From Streptococcus sp. M334 (GTDB taxonomy: Bacteria > Bacillota > Bacilli > Lactobacillales > Streptococcaceae): 36,917 nt of DNA. The first letter of the stretch is position 1; every line of letters begins with the position of its first letter. Positions 1 to 11,143 of the stretch are shown piece after piece. Location: positions 1 to 36,917 of the forward strand of contig NZ_GL732493.1 in assembly GCF_000187745.1 (NCBI RefSeq), read 5' to 3'. The position numbers were made by a program, and so were the translations under genes. The notes below the pieces were generated by a model that saw nothing but the letters and a program-made list of their open reading frames with translations, had not been told where the DNA came from and ran no database searches.

Positions 1-450
1 CAAAGCCAAGCTCAATTCAGCAAAGATAACAAACGCCAGCGCCAGCAACTTCAAAAGGATGAGCACCGCTCTAAAGAGATTGACAATATCATTCATAAGC
101 TTTATGAAGATAATCTACTTGGTAAAATTTCAGATGAACGCTTCGTGAAGCTAAGTCAGAGCTATGAAGAGGAACAGAAACAGCTTCAAACTTCCATTTC
201 TGATTTAACTGAAAAACTCGCCAAACAACAAGAAGATAACTTGAATATCTCCAAGTTTATGACGAGAATTTTGAAATATACAGAGCTACCAGAACTAACC
301 GTTGAGATAGTGAATGAACTGATTGACAAGATTGTGATTTATAAACCAACTGGCACGAAACGCAATCGAATTATTCAGATTGATATTTATTATAATTTCA
401 TCGGAAAACTAAACAATGAAAAAAGCGAGCCAAACGACTTGGCTCGCTAA
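1..450 (+). CDS. Large serine recombinase, C-terminal part (5' end outside window)
   Basis: The reading frame is open from base 1 to the TAA at 448-450, so this is the last 149 codons of a longer gene. The residues are rich in Gln, Lys and Glu and predict a coiled coil. The stretch ending GKISDERFVKLSQSYEEEQ is the hallmark at the end of the zinc-ribbon/coiled-coil region of large serine recombinases of the TnpX/Tn5252-integrase kind. It is followed by the C-terminal DUF4368-like segment. Such enzymes integrate and excise conjugative elements or prophages. The catalytic serine domain would lie upstream, outside the window. The GTG at 145 is an internal codon, not the start. The gene is convergent with mnmG, 59 bases away. 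Family assignment is by motif memory. Confidence 0.82.
   Translation, partial: QSQAQFSKDNKRQRQQLQKDEHRSKEIDNIIHKLYEDNLLGKISDERFVKLSQSYEEEQKQLQTSISDLTEKLAKQQEDNLNISKFMTRILKYTELPELTVEIVNELIDKIVIYKPTGTKRNRIIQIDIYYNFIGKLNNEKSEPNDLAR
418..448 (-). terminator. Intrinsic terminator of the mnmG unit, embedded in the recombinase 3' end
   Basis: A perfect 10-bp stem (424-433 with 439-448, 5-base loop) is followed on the minus strand by six T residues (418-423). It lies 60 bases past the mnmG stop. It also encodes the last codons of the convergent recombinase, so coding and terminator functions overlap. Confidence 0.75.
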
Positions 451-509
451 TATTAACCCAAATAACCAAACTGCTATGTGTCAGGTCAGCATTTCGGAGC
501 TGTTTTTCT

Positions 510-2423
510 CTATGCTTTCTTTTCTTGATTTTTTGAAATACTACGATTTTTACCTTCCAGATACACCATCAAAATAGAAATATCTGCCGGGTTTACTCCC
601 GAAATACGGCTGGCTTGTCCGATGGTTTCTGGATTGATGAGTTTGAACTTCTGACGAGCTTCCGTCGCGATAGAGTCAATGTCATCCCAATCAATATTGG
701 CTGGAATGCGTTTTTCTTCCATACGTTTCATCTTGGCCACTTGATCCATGGCTTTGGAAATATAGCCTTCGTATTTGATTTCTGTTTCAATCAATTCGAT
801 AATCTTGTCATCCAAGTCCTCTGCTGCTGGTCCGATAAAGGCCACCACATCTTGGTAAGAAACTTCTGGACGGCGAAGAAATTCCTTGGCTGTCACTGCA
901 TCGGTCAACGGCTTGAAGCCCATCTCCTCAACCTTGGCATTGGTTTCCTTGACTGGCTTGAGTTTGATACTGTCGAGGCGCTTCATCTCATTGTCAAATT
1001 GATTTTTCTTGATTTCAAATCGAGACCAACGTTCATCATCCACAAGGCCAATATCGCGTCCCATCTCCGTCAAACGCATATCGGCATTGTCATGACGGAG
1101 AATGAGACGGTATTCAGCACGACTGGTCAAGAGACGGTAGGGTTCAATGGTTCCCTTGGTCACCAAGTCATCAATCATGACCCCGATATAACCGTCACTG
1201 CGCTTCAAAATCAATTCAGGCTTGCCTTGGATTTTCAGAGCCGCATTGATACCCGCGATAATCCCTTGGCCTGCTGCCTCTTCGTAACCTGACGTTCCAT
1301 TTGTCTGACCAGCAGTAAAAAGTCCTGAGATTTTCTTGGTTTCCAGAGTCGCACGCAACTGGTGAGGCAAGACCATGTCATACTCAATGGCATAACCTGT
1401 TCGCATCATCTCTGCGTTTTCCAAACCTTTGATAGAATGAACCAGCTCACGCTGGACATCCTCAGGCAGACTGGTTGAAAGTCCTTGGACATAGACTTCC
1501 TCTGTATTGCGCCCTTCTGGCTCAAGGAATAGTTGGTGACGTTCCTTGTCCGCAAAGCGCACAATCTTATCCTCAATCGACGGGCAGTAACGAGGTCCCA
1601 CTCCCTTGACCACACCTGTAAACATAGGTGCACGGTGGAGGTTATTTTGGATAATCTCATGACTGGTACCATTGGTATAGGTCAACCAGCATGGCACCTG
1701 ATCCTTGACATAGTCCTCATCACGTGAAGTATATGAGAAGTGATTTGGCGCTTCGTCCCCTGGCTGAATCTCTGTCACATCGTAATTGATAGAAGAAGCC
1801 TTGACACGTGGAGGGGTTCCTGTCTTGAAACGACCGATTTCGAGGCCTAGTTCCTTGAGGTTGTCAGCAAGGTTAATAGAAGCTAGACTGTGATTAGGAC
1901 CTGACGAGTACTTGAGGTCTCCGATGATGATTTCCCCACGGAGGGCAGTCCCTGTCGTCACGATAACAGCCTTAGCAGCATACTCTTGATGGGTCGCTGT
2001 ACGAACACCGACAACTTTGCCGTCTTCCACCAAAATCTCATCAATCATGGTCTGACGAAGGGTCAGATTTTCTTGATTTTCAACTGTCTTGCGCATTTCC
2101 TTAGAGTAAAGCTCCTTGTCAGCCTGCGCACGAAGAGCACGGACAGCAGGACCCTTACCTGTGTTGAGCATCTTCATCTGGATGTAAGTCTTGTCAATGG
2201 TCTTAGCCATTTCACCACCGAGGGCATCGACTTCACGCACAACAATTCCCTTGGCAGAACCACCGATAGAGGGGTTACAAGGCATGAAAGCCAGCATTTC
2301 AATGTTGATAGTCGCAAGCAAGACCTTACAGCCCATACGGCTAGCAGCTAAGGAAGCCTCGACCCCAGCGTGTCCTGCACCGATTACAATAATATCATAT
2401 TCTTCAGTAAAATTATATGTCAT
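510..2423 (-). CDS. mnmG: tRNA uridine-5-carboxymethylaminomethyl modification enzyme MnmG (GidA)
   Basis: This is a 637-residue protein, the usual full length for streptococcal MnmG. The N-terminus carries the FAD-binding Rossmann motif [14 protein letters not shown] (about residues 12-25), followed by the family signatures [18 protein letters not shown] and [18 protein letters not shown]. With MnmE it installs cmnm5 or nm5 groups on the wobble uridine of tRNAs reading split codon boxes. It acts in the cytoplasm and uses FAD and a folate donor. The ATG at 2421-2423 has GAAAGG eight bases upstream and overlaps the end of the preceding Nudix gene by 11 bases, so the two are translationally coupled. 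mnmA, another wobble-uridine enzyme, lies in the same block. No damage is seen. Confidence 0.97.
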   Translation of the reverse strand: MTYNFTEEYDIIVIGAGHAGVEASLAASRMGCKVLLATINIEMLAFMPCNPSIGGSAKGIVVREVDALGGEMAKTIDKTYIQMKMLNTGKGPAVRALRAQADKELYSKEMRKTVENQENLTLRQTMIDEILVEDGKVVGVRTATHQEYAAKAVIVTTGTALRGEIIIGDLKYSSGPNHSLASINLADNLKELGLEIGRFKTGTPPRVKASSINYDVTEIQPGDEAPNHFSYTSRDEDYVKDQVPCWLTYTNGTSHEIIQNNLHRAPMFTGVVKGVGPRYCPSIEDKIVRFADKERHQLFLEPEGRNTEEVYVQGLSTSLPEDVQRELVHSIKGLENAEMMRTGYAIEYDMVLPHQLRATLETKKISGLFTAGQTNGTSGYEEAAGQGIIAGINAALKIQGKPELILKRSDGYIGVMIDDLVTKGTIEPYRLLTSRAEYRLILRHDNADMRLTEMGRDIGLVDDERWSRFEIKKNQFDNEMKRLDSIKLKPVKETNAKVEEMGFKPLTDAVTAKEFLRRPEVSYQDVVAFIGPAAEDLDDKIIELIETEIKYEGYISKAMDQVAKMKRMEEKRIPANIDWDDIDSIATEARQKFKLINPETIGQASRISGVNPADISILMVYLEGKNRSISKNQEKKA

Positions 2424-2844
2424 TTCTTAACCTTTCAAAAATTTCTCGCAAATAAGGAACTAACTTCTCCTCCTCTAGAGCTTGATCCATAGTAACCCAT
2501 TTAAAGTGTGTATGCTCTTCAGGATCTAATCTGATAATCGGCTTCTCCCCAACCCACTCTGCTTTATAAACTAAGCGAGTAAAGACAGTATCCTTAGAGG
2601 TATCCAGTTGACTATCTTCGTGAAGAAGTTTGAGCGAACTGCTATCTAGCCTAACTCCCGCTTCTTCAATGCATTCTCTAAGAGCTCCATCTCGCGGAAG
2701 TTCACCCTTTTCAACCCCGCCACCAGGAATATCCCAGTAAGTTGGATAAACATTGGGTTGTCCTCTTTTAATTTCCGAACGCTGAATGAGCAAATAATCA
2801 TCACCACTATGAACAAGTACATGGGCAATAAGCTTAACCATCAT
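2413..2844 (-). CDS. Nudix hydrolase (MutT family)
   Basis: The 143-residue protein has a complete Nudix box, Gx5Ex7REUxEExGU, read as [20 protein letters not shown] followed by AGV (about residues 41-63). The box binds Mg2+ and cleaves nucleoside diphosphates linked to another moiety. The substrate cannot be told from sequence; MutT-like NTP clean-up is one option. The start is an ATG-ATG pair at 2839-2844 preceded by AGGAG; the second ATG is equally possible. It lies 8 bases after the other Nudix gene and overlaps mnmG by 11 bases, so the three form an operon. Its sequence is clearly different from its Nudix neighbour, so it is not a recent tandem copy. Confidence 0.88.
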   Translation of the reverse strand: MMVKLIAHVLVHSGDDYLLIQRSEIKRGQPNVYPTYWDIPGGGVEKGELPRDGALRECIEEAGVRLDSSSLKLLHEDSQLDTSKDTVFTRLVYKAEWVGEKPIIRLDPEEHTHFKWVTMDQALEEEKLVPYLREIFERLRNDI

Positions 2845-2852
2845 TTTCTCTC

Positions 2853-3308
2853 CTATTCCTCAAGATGAATGTGTCTTAGTTGGCCGTCCCAATCGGGTAA
2901 GGCTGTTTTTAAAAAGGCTGGGACTAGTTGAAAATCCTGGAGCTGGTCCAAATCAATCCATTCACAGGGCTGCGTTTTTTCATCTTCCTGCATGGTCAAT
3001 GGGGCATCCTCAAGCAAGTCCACCAGATAATGAAACTCAACGTTGTGATAGGAAACACCGTCCTGTTCAAAACGATTTTCAACTACGAAAGCTAGCTGGC
3101 CAGCTTGAGCTTTGACACCCAGTTCTTCCCTCACTTCACGGACTACCGCGTCTTCCGTGCTTTCATTGACTTGAATCGCACCACCAATAGTGTAATACTT
3201 GCCCTTGTCTTTGGTAACTAGGAGCTTGCGATTTTGAAGAATCAAAGCTGTCGCCCGAACTCCAAAAACCGTATTTCCTACTCTTGTCCGAAAGTCTTGC
3301 TGAGTCAT
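2853..3308 (-). CDS. Nudix hydrolase, first gene of the nudix-nudix-mnmG operon
   Basis: Starting at ATG 3306-3308 (MTQQDF...), the protein has 151 residues. That start has AAAGGA at good spacing, while the longer open frame upstream lacks a better start. The Nudix box is complete: GAIQVNESTEDAVVREVREE then LGV. The C-terminal half has the usual alternating strands and ends RHIHLEE. Enzymes of this group hydrolyse NDP-X compounds with Mg2+; the actual substrate is unknown. A consensus-like promoter lies at 3420-3447. This gene normally sits between mnmA and mnmG in pneumococci. Here a second Nudix gene follows it. Confidence 0.88.
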   Translation of the reverse strand: MTQQDFRTRVGNTVFGVRATALILQNRKLLVTKDKGKYYTIGGAIQVNESTEDAVVREVREELGVKAQAGQLAFVVENRFEQDGVSYHNVEFHYLVDLLEDAPLTMQEDEKTQPCEWIDLDQLQDFQLVPAFLKTALPDWDGQLRHIHLEE

Positions 3309-3419
3309 TCTTGTCCTTTCCCTTAAACGACACAAAAACAGTCAAAACTCCAAAGAAGTGCAGGACAAAAAAGCCTGCAACATCCATGAGCTTTGACCAT
3401 CATTTCTATTGCTTTTATT

Positions 3420-3447
3420 ATTGTAGCAAATTGAGAAAATTTGTCAA
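3420..3447 (-). promoter_or_regulatory. Sigma-70 promoter for the nudix-nudix-mnmG operon
   Basis: On the minus strand: TTGACA (3447-3442), 16-base spacer, TACAAT (3425-3420). The -35 starts just past the mnmA stop codon. The roughly 110-base leader holds a small hairpin (TGCAGG...CCTGCA, about 3357-3379) whose role is unclear. Confidence 0.7.
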
Positions 3448-3448
3448 T

Positions 3449-4648
<1,200 letters not shown>

Positions 4649-4650
4649 TC

Positions 4651-4679
4651 ATTATAACATGCTTGGTTGGAGAAGACAA
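4651..4679 (-). promoter_or_regulatory. Sigma-70 promoter for mnmA
   Basis: Minus strand: TTGTCT (4679-4674), 17-base spacer, perfect TATAAT (4656-4651). It lies between the argH terminator and mnmA. Confidence 0.7.
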
Positions 4680-4709
4680 GAAAGAGGCTGATAAATCATC
4701 TCAGCCTCT
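4674..4709 (-). terminator. Intrinsic terminator after argH
   Basis: A 9-bp stem AGAGGCTGA/TCAGCCTCT (4709-4701 with 4691-4683) with a 9-base loop is followed on the minus strand by a T-rich tail. It lies about 20 bases after the argH stop and ends the argGH unit. The tail overlaps the mnmA -35 element. Confidence 0.7.
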
Positions 4710-4730
4710 CTTTCTTACTTTGCAAACGAA

Positions 4731-6122
4731 TCAATTTTTCCCTTTAAGTTCTTTCTTAGCTTGTTCTATCTGGTATTTCACTTGGTCAAATCCTGTACCT
4801 CCCAAAGAATTTCGTCTTTGAACAGCAGTTTTAGGTTGCAAGTAGACATAGATATCCTCGGCAATGAGGGAATGATAGGTTTGTAATTCCTCCAAAGTCC
4901 AATCTTGAATATTTTTAGCAGACTTGATAGAGTCTAGCACTAATCTTCCTACAACCTCATGAGCTTCTCTAAATGGCAAGCCTTTTCCTGCCAAATAATC
5001 TGCCAACTCAGTCGCATTTGAAAAGTCCTTCTCTGTAGACTCTTGCATTTTTTCCTTGTTTACCTGCAAGCTAGATAACATACCTGCCAACACATCAAGG
5101 GAATTTAAAATCGTTTCAACCGTATCAAACATTCCTTCCTTATCCTCTTGCAAATCCTTATTATAAGCTAAAGGCAAGGACTTCATGACTGTCAATAGCC
5201 CAAACAGATTCCCATAAACTCTACCAGTCTTTCCTCGAATCAACTCAGCCATATCTGGATTTTTCTTTTGGGGCATAATAGAGGAACCTGTTGTAAACGT
5301 ATCTGACAAGGTAATGAATTGATACTCAAAACTACACCAATTTATCATTTCTTCACAAAAACGGCTCATATGCATCATGAGTATGCTGGCATTGGACAGA
5401 AATTCTAAGATAAAATCGCGGTCACTAACAGCATCCAAAGAATTTGTATAAGGTTGCTTAAACTCTAACAAATCGCTAGACAATTGGCGATCAATGGGGA
5501 AAGTCGTTCCTGCCAAAGCTGCCGCACCTAGAGGGCATAGGTCTGTATGCTTCTGGTTAAATTCAAAACGTTCACTGTCTCTCTGAAACATATTGTAGTA
5601 AGCCATCAGGTAGTGGGCAAAACTAATAGGCTGGGCATGTTGCAGATGGGTATAGCCCGGCATAATAGTCTCCACATGATTTTCCGCCAAGTCTAATAAA
5701 ACACCCTTGAGATGAGCCAGTTTATCTAGGACATAGCCTAGTTGCTCCTTGAGATACAAGTGCATATCTGTCGCTACTTGGTCATTTCGAGAACGAGCTG
5801 TATGTAACTTCCCTGCAAGGGGACCAATTTTTTCTGTCAGCAATACTTCCATATTCATATGAATATCTTCGTTTGCGATATCAAAGTCAAGTTGGCCTGC
5901 CTCTAGCTCTTCTAAAAGCTCTTTCAACCCTTCTTGAATCTTTTCTGATTCCTTCAAACTCAAAATGCCCGTCTGGCCCAACATCTGAACGTGGGCTAAA
6001 GAACCAATCACATCAAATTTAGCTAATTTCTGGTCAAAAGATATACTCGCACCAAAGCGCTCTACCCAGTCTTCAACAGTACCTTCAAAGCGACCACCCC
6101 ATAATTTTGTATTCTTAGCCAT
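4731..6122 (-). CDS. argH: Argininosuccinate lyase
   Basis: Start ATG 6120-6122 ([14 protein letters not shown]) gives 463 residues, full length for ArgH. A TTG 24 bases upstream opens the same frame but is a poor choice. The family signature [12 protein letters not shown] of the fumarase/aspartase superfamily carries the catalytic serine loop. [14 protein letters not shown] and the YTHLQHAQP histidine region are also present. It splits argininosuccinate into arginine and fumarate, the last step of arginine synthesis, in the cytoplasm. argG ends 29 bases upstream, so the two are one operon. Some pneumococci lack argGH; here both are intact. Confidence 0.97.
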   Translation of the reverse strand: MAKNTKLWGGRFEGTVEDWVERFGASISFDQKLAKFDVIGSLAHVQMLGQTGILSLKESEKIQEGLKELLEELEAGQLDFDIANEDIHMNMEVLLTEKIGPLAGKLHTARSRNDQVATDMHLYLKEQLGYVLDKLAHLKGVLLDLAENHVETIMPGYTHLQHAQPISFAHYLMAYYNMFQRDSERFEFNQKHTDLCPLGAAALAGTTFPIDRQLSSDLLEFKQPYTNSLDAVSDRDFILEFLSNASILMMHMSRFCEEMINWCSFEYQFITLSDTFTTGSSIMPQKKNPDMAELIRGKTGRVYGNLFGLLTVMKSLPLAYNKDLQEDKEGMFDTVETILNSLDVLAGMLSSLQVNKEKMQESTEKDFSNATELADYLAGKGLPFREAHEVVGRLVLDSIKSAKNIQDWTLEELQTYHSLIAEDIYVYLQPKTAVQRRNSLGGTGFDQVKYQIEQAKKELKGKN

Positions 6123-6151
6123 ATCACCATCCACCTCTCTAGCCAATCGTC

Positions 6152-7348
6152 CTATTTGGCGCTTTTTTGAACCTCAGAATGAACCTTGGTTGGAAGTCCC
6201 CACAACTTAATAAAGCCAACAGCCGCATCTTGGTCAAAGGTATCTGCACTAGTATAAGTCGCCAAATTTTCATCGTAAAGTGAATTTGGTGATTTCCGAG
6301 CCACGACCTGAGCACTCCCCTTATACAGTTTAACTTTTGCAGTCCCATTGACAACTTTTTGAGTTTCTTTAATATAAGCAATCAAGGCTTGTGTAGCCGG
6401 ACTAAACCACAAAGCATTATAAATGAGATCTGATAATTCATTTTCTATGATTGGTTTAAAATGAGCCACTTCTCTCACAAGCGTCAAATCCTCAATTTCC
6501 TTATGAGCTGTCAGCAAGGTCACTGCCCCTGGGCATTCATAGATTTCTCTTGATTTAATCCCAACCAAACGATTTTCCACGTGGTCAATCCGTCCAACCC
6601 CATGTTTTCCAGCTATTTCATTGAGTTTTTGAATCAAATCTGCCAATTTTAGCCCTTCTCCATTGAGGGAAACTGGAACGCCTTCACTAAACTCAATCTC
6701 AATGTATTCTGGCATATCTGGAGCTTTCTCTGGAGAAGTTGTGATGCCAAAGGCTTCTTCTGGAGCCTGATTCCATGGATTTTCCAAAATACCACACTCA
6801 TTGGCACGTCCCCAAAGATTTTGGTCGACAGAGTAGGGATTGTCAAGGTCAGCAGGAACAGGTACCCCATTTTCCTTGGCATAATGAATTTCTTCCTCCC
6901 GAGACCATTTCCATTCACGAACTGGCGCAATCACTTTTAAATTGGGATCCAAGGCTGCAATCGATACTTCAAAACGCACTTGGTCATTCCCCTTACCTGT
7001 ACAACCATGAGCAATTGTAGTCGCTCCTGTCTGATGCGCGATTTCAACCAATTTTTTAGAAATAAGAGGACGGCTCAAGGCAGATACCAAGGGGTACTTT
7101 TGTTCATAGTAGGCATGTGATTGAAGAGCCACTAGCACATAATCTGTAGCAAATTCGTCCTTAACATCAATGACATAAGATTCGACTGCCCCAACCTTGA
7201 GAGCCTTATCATGGATGAAATCTAAGTCTTTCCCTTCACCCACATCCATACAAACTGCAACAACATCATAGTCTTTCTTTAGCCAGGTAATAGCAACTGA
7301 TGTGTCTAAACCGCCAGAATAGGCCAAAATTACTTTTTCTTTACTCAT
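6152..7348 (-). CDS. argG: Argininosuccinate synthase
   Basis: Start ATG 7346-7348 ([17 protein letters not shown]) with AAGGA upstream gives 398 residues, the standard size. The PP-loop AYSGGLDTS binds [16 protein letters not shown] and [13 protein letters not shown] are conserved synthase segments. It condenses citrulline and aspartate with ATP to argininosuccinate, the step before ArgH. The lipoprotein gene ends 16 bases upstream and argH starts 29 bases downstream, giving a three-gene operon from the promoter at 8212-8240. No carbamoyltransferase or earlier arginine genes are in the window, so citrulline would have to come from elsewhere. Confidence 0.97.
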   Translation of the reverse strand: MSKEKVILAYSGGLDTSVAITWLKKDYDVVAVCMDVGEGKDLDFIHDKALKVGAVESYVIDVKDEFATDYVLVALQSHAYYEQKYPLVSALSRPLISKKLVEIAHQTGATTIAHGCTGKGNDQVRFEVSIAALDPNLKVIAPVREWKWSREEEIHYAKENGVPVPADLDNPYSVDQNLWGRANECGILENPWNQAPEEAFGITTSPEKAPDMPEYIEIEFSEGVPVSLNGEGLKLADLIQKLNEIAGKHGVGRIDHVENRLVGIKSREIYECPGAVTLLTAHKEIEDLTLVREVAHFKPIIENELSDLIYNALWFSPATQALIAYIKETQKVVNGTAKVKLYKGSAQVVARKSPNSLYDENLATYTSADTFDQDAAVGFIKLWGLPTKVHSEVQKSAK

Positions 7349-7364
7349 GTTCTTTTCCTTCTTT

Positions 7365-8171
7365 CTATTTTTCAATGGACGCTTTAAATGCATCCTCAAT
7401 GAGTTTGTCTAATTCTCCAGACTCCTTCAACTTTTGAATGGTTTTATCAACTGCCTCTTTCAATTCCTTGCTATCTTTTTTCATGGCGACCGCGTAGGAA
7501 TCATCTTGCTCTTTTTCAAAATTGAGGTCTGCAATTGCTAAATCAGGATTATTTTCCACAAATCCCTTGGCAACAGGTTCTTCAAAGATAACGGCATCCA
7601 CTTGTCCTGATTTTAAATCTGTGATTAAATTCCCATTTTTAGGCAGAGATACGAGTGAAGAATTTTGTAGCAGGTCTTTCGCCATTGTCTCTTGAATCGA
7701 ACCTTTCTGCGCTCCGACCTTTTTCTGCGCTAAGTCGTTGACAGACTGATAAGTGGCTAAATCAGATTTTTTGACAATGAGCTTATTTTTTGAAGTATAG
7801 TAGGGAGTTGAAAAATCGAATACCTTGCTCCGTTCATCTGTCTTAGAAACACCAGATATGGCAAGATCGGCTTTTCCTGATTGAACACTAGCCAGTACAT
7901 TGTCAAAACTCATGGGAGATAGTTCCAATTCGACACCTAGTTCTGTTGCGATAGCCTTGGCTAATTCGATATCTGAACCCACAATCTGATTTTTCCCATC
8001 AACCACTTTTTGGTATTCAAATGGAGCAAAATCTGGATTGAGGGCTACAACCAATTTTCCTTTGGACTTGATAGCTTCAATTCCAGCCGATTGATTGTTA
8101 CTACAAGCAAATAGTAGGGGGAGCATCACTAAACCAAACATCGTCATCAACACCTTCTTCATCTTATTCAT
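7365..8171 (-). CDS. Amino-acid ABC transporter substrate-binding lipoprotein
   Basis: Start ATG 8169-8171 ([13 protein letters not shown]) has a strong AAAGGAGG seven bases upstream and gives 268 residues; the longer open frame is ignored. The signal sequence ends in a lipobox LLFAC with the lipidated cysteine at residue 23. The mature part is a type 2 periplasmic-binding fold of the polar amino acid family ([42 protein letters not shown]). It would sit lipid-anchored on the outer membrane face and deliver an amino acid to an ABC permease. No permease or ATPase for it is adjacent. Being first in the argGH operon suggests arginine, citrulline or a related substrate, but this is inference. Confidence 0.9.
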   Translation of the reverse strand: MNKMKKVLMTMFGLVMLPLLFACSNNQSAGIEAIKSKGKLVVALNPDFAPFEYQKVVDGKNQIVGSDIELAKAIATELGVELELSPMSFDNVLASVQSGKADLAISGVSKTDERSKVFDFSTPYYTSKNKLIVKKSDLATYQSVNDLAQKKVGAQKGSIQETMAKDLLQNSSLVSLPKNGNLITDLKSGQVDAVIFEEPVAKGFVENNPDLAIADLNFEKEQDDSYAVAMKKDSKELKEAVDKTIQKLKESGELDKLIEDAFKASIEK

Positions 8172-8211
8172 AACAAAGCCTCCTTTATGTTTATTCTTTT
8201 TGGTTGTATAA

Positions 8212-8240
8212 ATAATACTCCTATGTTCATCGTTTGTCAA
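8212..8240 (-). promoter_or_regulatory. Promoter of the lipoprotein-argG-argH operon
   Basis: Minus strand: TTGACA (8240-8235), 17-base spacer, TATTAT (8217-8212), about 40 bases before the start codon. GTATTATTTATAC over the -10 is an AT-rich imperfect palindrome. Its placement would suit an ArgR-type operator, but that is not demonstrated. Confidence 0.8.
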
Positions 8241-8271
8241 GCCTAAATTGGAAAAATTTTCAATTTGAAAC

Positions 8272-8312
8272 AAAAAAACCTAGAAATACTACATAAAAAT
8301 GTCATTCCTAGG
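8272..8312 (-). terminator. Intrinsic terminator of the bacteriocin ABC operon
   Basis: On the minus strand a long imperfect stem opens with CCTAGG (8312-8307), closes with CTAGG (8283-8279) and is followed by seven T (8278-8272). It lies about 65 bases after the ATPase gene. Confidence 0.8.
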
Positions 8313-8377
8313 CGTATTTATGCTATTTCTCTCTAGAAAACATGAGTATTCAGCCAATCAAAAGAAGCCGAACGAAC

Positions 8378-9019
8378 TCATTTCCCCTCGCCCAATTCAA
8401 TGATCCGATGACATTGTTGGGCTACATAAGCATCGTGGGTCACAATAATAACTGTTTTCCCCTCGCGATTCATCTCTAAGAGAAACTTCAAGACTAAATC
8501 TCTATTTTCAGGATCCAGAGAACCTGTTGGTTCATCGGCTAAAATCAGCTGGCTGGGTTTTAAGATGGCTCTAGCAACTGCAATTCGTTGTTGTTCGCCA
8601 CCAGATAACTCGGAGACCTTTTGATGCAAAGTAGCTGACAAACCTACTCTCTCTAAAATCTCTTCCACCTTTTTAATCTTGTCTTTCTTAGACAATTTCA
8701 CATATTTCAGCGCCAACATAAGATTGTACTCGACCGTTTCATCATCAATCAGGGCAAAATTTTGAAACAGATAAGAGATATGCTCACGGATTATTGTTTG
8801 CGACTTAGCAGAATTGACCGCTAGATTTGTCTGACCAAAAATCTCATACCGTCCGCTATAATCACCATCTATCAAACCTAATAAATTTAACAAGGTCGAC
8901 TTACCACTGCCACTCTTGCCAACAATGGCAACCAAATCTCCCTGATCAATCCTGAGAGACAAGTGAGCCAAAATCACTTTTCCTCCAATGGTTTTGGTAA
9001 TATTTTCTAACTCAATCAT
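8378..9019 (-). CDS. Bacteriocin-export ABC transporter ATPase, lactococcin-972 group
   Basis: The 213-residue protein is a single ABC domain: Walker A GKSGSGKST, Q-loop LFQNFALIDDETVEYN, signature LSGGEQQRIAVARA, Walker B LILADEPTGSLD and H-loop VTHD. It is of the MacB/LolD type used with FtsX-like permeases. It overlaps the permease gene by four bases (ATGA), and the permease lies behind a lactococcin-972-like bacteriocin gene. In that family this ABC pair serves export of, or immunity to, the bacteriocin; the sequence does not say which. It ends the operon before the terminator at 8272-8312. Confidence 0.9.
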   Translation of the reverse strand: MIELENITKTIGGKVILAHLSLRIDQGDLVAIVGKSGSGKSTLLNLLGLIDGDYSGRYEIFGQTNLAVNSAKSQTIIREHISYLFQNFALIDDETVEYNLMLALKYVKLSKKDKIKKVEEILERVGLSATLHQKVSELSGGEQQRIAVARAILKPSQLILADEPTGSLDPENRDLVLKFLLEMNREGKTVIIVTHDAYVAQQCHRIIELGEGK

Positions 9020-11124
9020 AAGATGCCCCCTTTCAATAATTCTACTAGACTTCTTTTCTCCATCCTAGAAGCCAAGACTAGCACAAATAGTATATCCAGA
9101 CATGTAAAGCCTGCAAACAGCAGGAGTGGCAAGAGCGCATGGGCAAAGAAAATCAATACTAGAAGAGGGAGACTATAGCCCAACAAGAGCAAAACGAGGA
9201 GAGGGCGGTAGCGATCGACCAGTTTCCACCCCATAAATTTCTTGGTAATGATGTCCCTGCGCTTCAATAAGAAAGTTGTTACTAGTAAGAAGTAGGAAAT
9301 CATCATGCTAAGGAGACCAAACAAAGCAAAGAGTATATTAAGATTTCGAACTGCATCTCGATAAGAATCTACTTTCTCTTGTTGAATGGCTTGAAGCGAT
9401 GAAAATTTTAAATAATTCCCATCTGATAATTTCTCAACTAACTCCGTAATCACTTTTTGATTTTGTTCTGTATTTTCAACTTTCATCGGGTTGTTTAAAC
9501 CTGTCGTTGACAAGCGAGTCTTTTCTTCCCACATCATGTCTTGATCATTTACCAGACTAATAATTGGATTGTGGAGATTTTCCTTTCGCTCATTATTATA
9601 AGGGAAGAATGACCAATCTCCTTCATAGTAGGCAATTTCTACATCCATATCTTCTATTGTTTGCTTTTGCTGATCTTCATACCTCAGAGAAAGATAGGCG
9701 ATGGATTTTCCCAAGAACTGATTCTTACCTTCTTGTCCTTTATCACTGGCTGGCATTAAAATAACTTTTTTAGTGCTGTTATCTGGTAACTTGAATCCCT
9801 TGCTCTTTAGAAAATTGCTATTAGCATAGTAAACATCTACCTTATCAGGCAGTTGGTACTGCTGTACTTGTTCAGCTTTGATGACTGGTTTGATAGGAAG
9901 ACTCGCACTTCGCACATAATTTACTTGTATTTTTGCTAGCAAATCTTGATAAAATTGGTAGAAATAATCTGTAGATTTCCCTGACCCTGCTAGCTCTTCT
10001 TGCCACAGGTTATCATTGAGTTGGAAGGTTTCTAAGGTCAAGTAATTCCCTTGGCTTACCCACTGTTGCTGATAAGCAAGTTCTTTGTTTTCTTGTTCTA
10101 GACTTCTGCCTACCCCAATCAGTAAGGCCGTCAGTAAAATAGTTGTCCCTATTTTCATCACATAATTGAAGATAAGACCAAGTTTGACAGATGAAAAACC
10201 TTTCAACATGGAACTAACTGTCATTTTCTGAATCATCAGGTAGGTCAGCCAACTGATGAACAAATACAACTGTAAAAGCAGAAATTGGGATAAGAGTAAA
10301 CTTGGGAACAGAAGTTTTGGCCTGTAGTCCAGCACTAAAAATAGTCCCAAGTCAATGACAAGACTTCCACCCAAGAGAAGATAAAAATTAGTTTTTACAA
10401 AACCAGCTAAAATCGCCCCGCTTTGAAAACCAAGTAACTTTTGAACCCCCACTCGTTTCATCTCCATCATCGGCTGATAAACTGTTACTAACACAAGAAG
10501 TAAAATAGCCAAGACAAAAACAATGGCAGATAAAAGCAAATCTCGATTTATGACTTCCACTGCACTTTTATAGGTAGGCTCTAGCAAGGTAGCCTGGTCT
10601 ATCTTGAAAAAATCGCTCCATTTCTGTACAATCCTATCCTTATCCATCTCTTGTGTAGAAGTTATCGTATAGCGACCATTTAAACTACGAGATGTATCCT
10701 TGATATAGGTTTGAAAAGTTATAAGCTGAATAGGCTTGACTTTTAGAAAGGTCGGTATCGTACCAAGTTTATTAGAAATTTCTTTATTACTGTAGACTCC
10801 TTCACCATCTGTGGTAAAATCAAGAGAAGAAATCCCAAACTCTTGGTAGGGGAAGGTATCTTTATCAAAAACACCAGACTTGATTACCTCATCACCACTG
10901 TCTGTTTTGATGATGGAGACTTTGTACTCCTTTGATACATCCTCAAAAAATCGAAGAACAGACGCTGCAGGTTCGTTAATATCTTTCAAATACAAATCCA
11001 AAGAATCTACAGTCTTTCCCATTTCCCGAATCCGAACCGCTTCACGTGTGTAGTTTACATTAAAAACAAAAAAAGTGGTACACAGCAACAGCAGAAACAT
11101 ACAAAGATGACTGATTTTTTTCAT
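9016..11124 (-). CDS. Bacteriocin-associated integral membrane protein (lactococcin-972 ABC permease)
   Basis: The 702-residue protein has an N-terminal membrane helix (about 5-25) and a long extracytoplasmic region. Four central helices follow (about 195-300). A second extracellular domain comes next, then three C-terminal helices (about 590-690). This is the duplicated FtsX-like layout of the large membrane protein that accompanies lactococcin-972-type bacteriocins. It works with the ATPase overlapping its 3' end. The start has AGGT at 7-10 bases, following a 12-bp inverted repeat that separates it from the bacteriocin gene. No frameshift or truncation is seen. Confidence 0.87.
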   Translation of the reverse strand: MKKISHLCMFLLLLCTTFFVFNVNYTREAVRIREMGKTVDSLDLYLKDINEPAASVLRFFEDVSKEYKVSIIKTDSGDEVIKSGVFDKDTFPYQEFGISSLDFTTDGEGVYSNKEISNKLGTIPTFLKVKPIQLITFQTYIKDTSRSLNGRYTITSTQEMDKDRIVQKWSDFFKIDQATLLEPTYKSAVEVINRDLLLSAIVFVLAILLLVLVTVYQPMMEMKRVGVQKLLGFQSGAILAGFVKTNFYLLLGGSLVIDLGLFLVLDYRPKLLFPSLLLSQFLLLQLYLFISWLTYLMIQKMTVSSMLKGFSSVKLGLIFNYVMKIGTTILLTALLIGVGRSLEQENKELAYQQQWVSQGNYLTLETFQLNDNLWQEELAGSGKSTDYFYQFYQDLLAKIQVNYVRSASLPIKPVIKAEQVQQYQLPDKVDVYYANSNFLKSKGFKLPDNSTKKVILMPASDKGQEGKNQFLGKSIAYLSLRYEDQQKQTIEDMDVEIAYYEGDWSFFPYNNERKENLHNPIISLVNDQDMMWEEKTRLSTTGLNNPMKVENTEQNQKVITELVEKLSDGNYLKFSSLQAIQQEKVDSYRDAVRNLNILFALFGLLSMMISYFLLVTTFLLKRRDIITKKFMGWKLVDRYRPLLVLLLLGYSLPLLVLIFFAHALLPLLLFAGFTCLDILFVLVLASRMEKRSLVELLKGGIL

Positions 11125-11143
11125 AAAAGTACCTCCACTAAAG

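Noticed and set aside
615..1292. Long plus-strand open frame inside mnmG
   Set aside because: It is antisense to a clearly conserved gene, without ribosome site or family resemblance; the same applies to the other opposite-strand frames within mnmG, mnmA, argH, sdaAB, the dehydratase and the glycosyltransferase.
7349..7399. 17-residue N-terminal extension of ArgG (and similar extensions of MnmA, ArgH, the lipoprotein, the BceA-like ATPase and the response regulator)
   Set aside because: The internal ATGs match family N-termini and have good ribosome sites, while the extensions overlap promoters, upstream genes or leader repeats.
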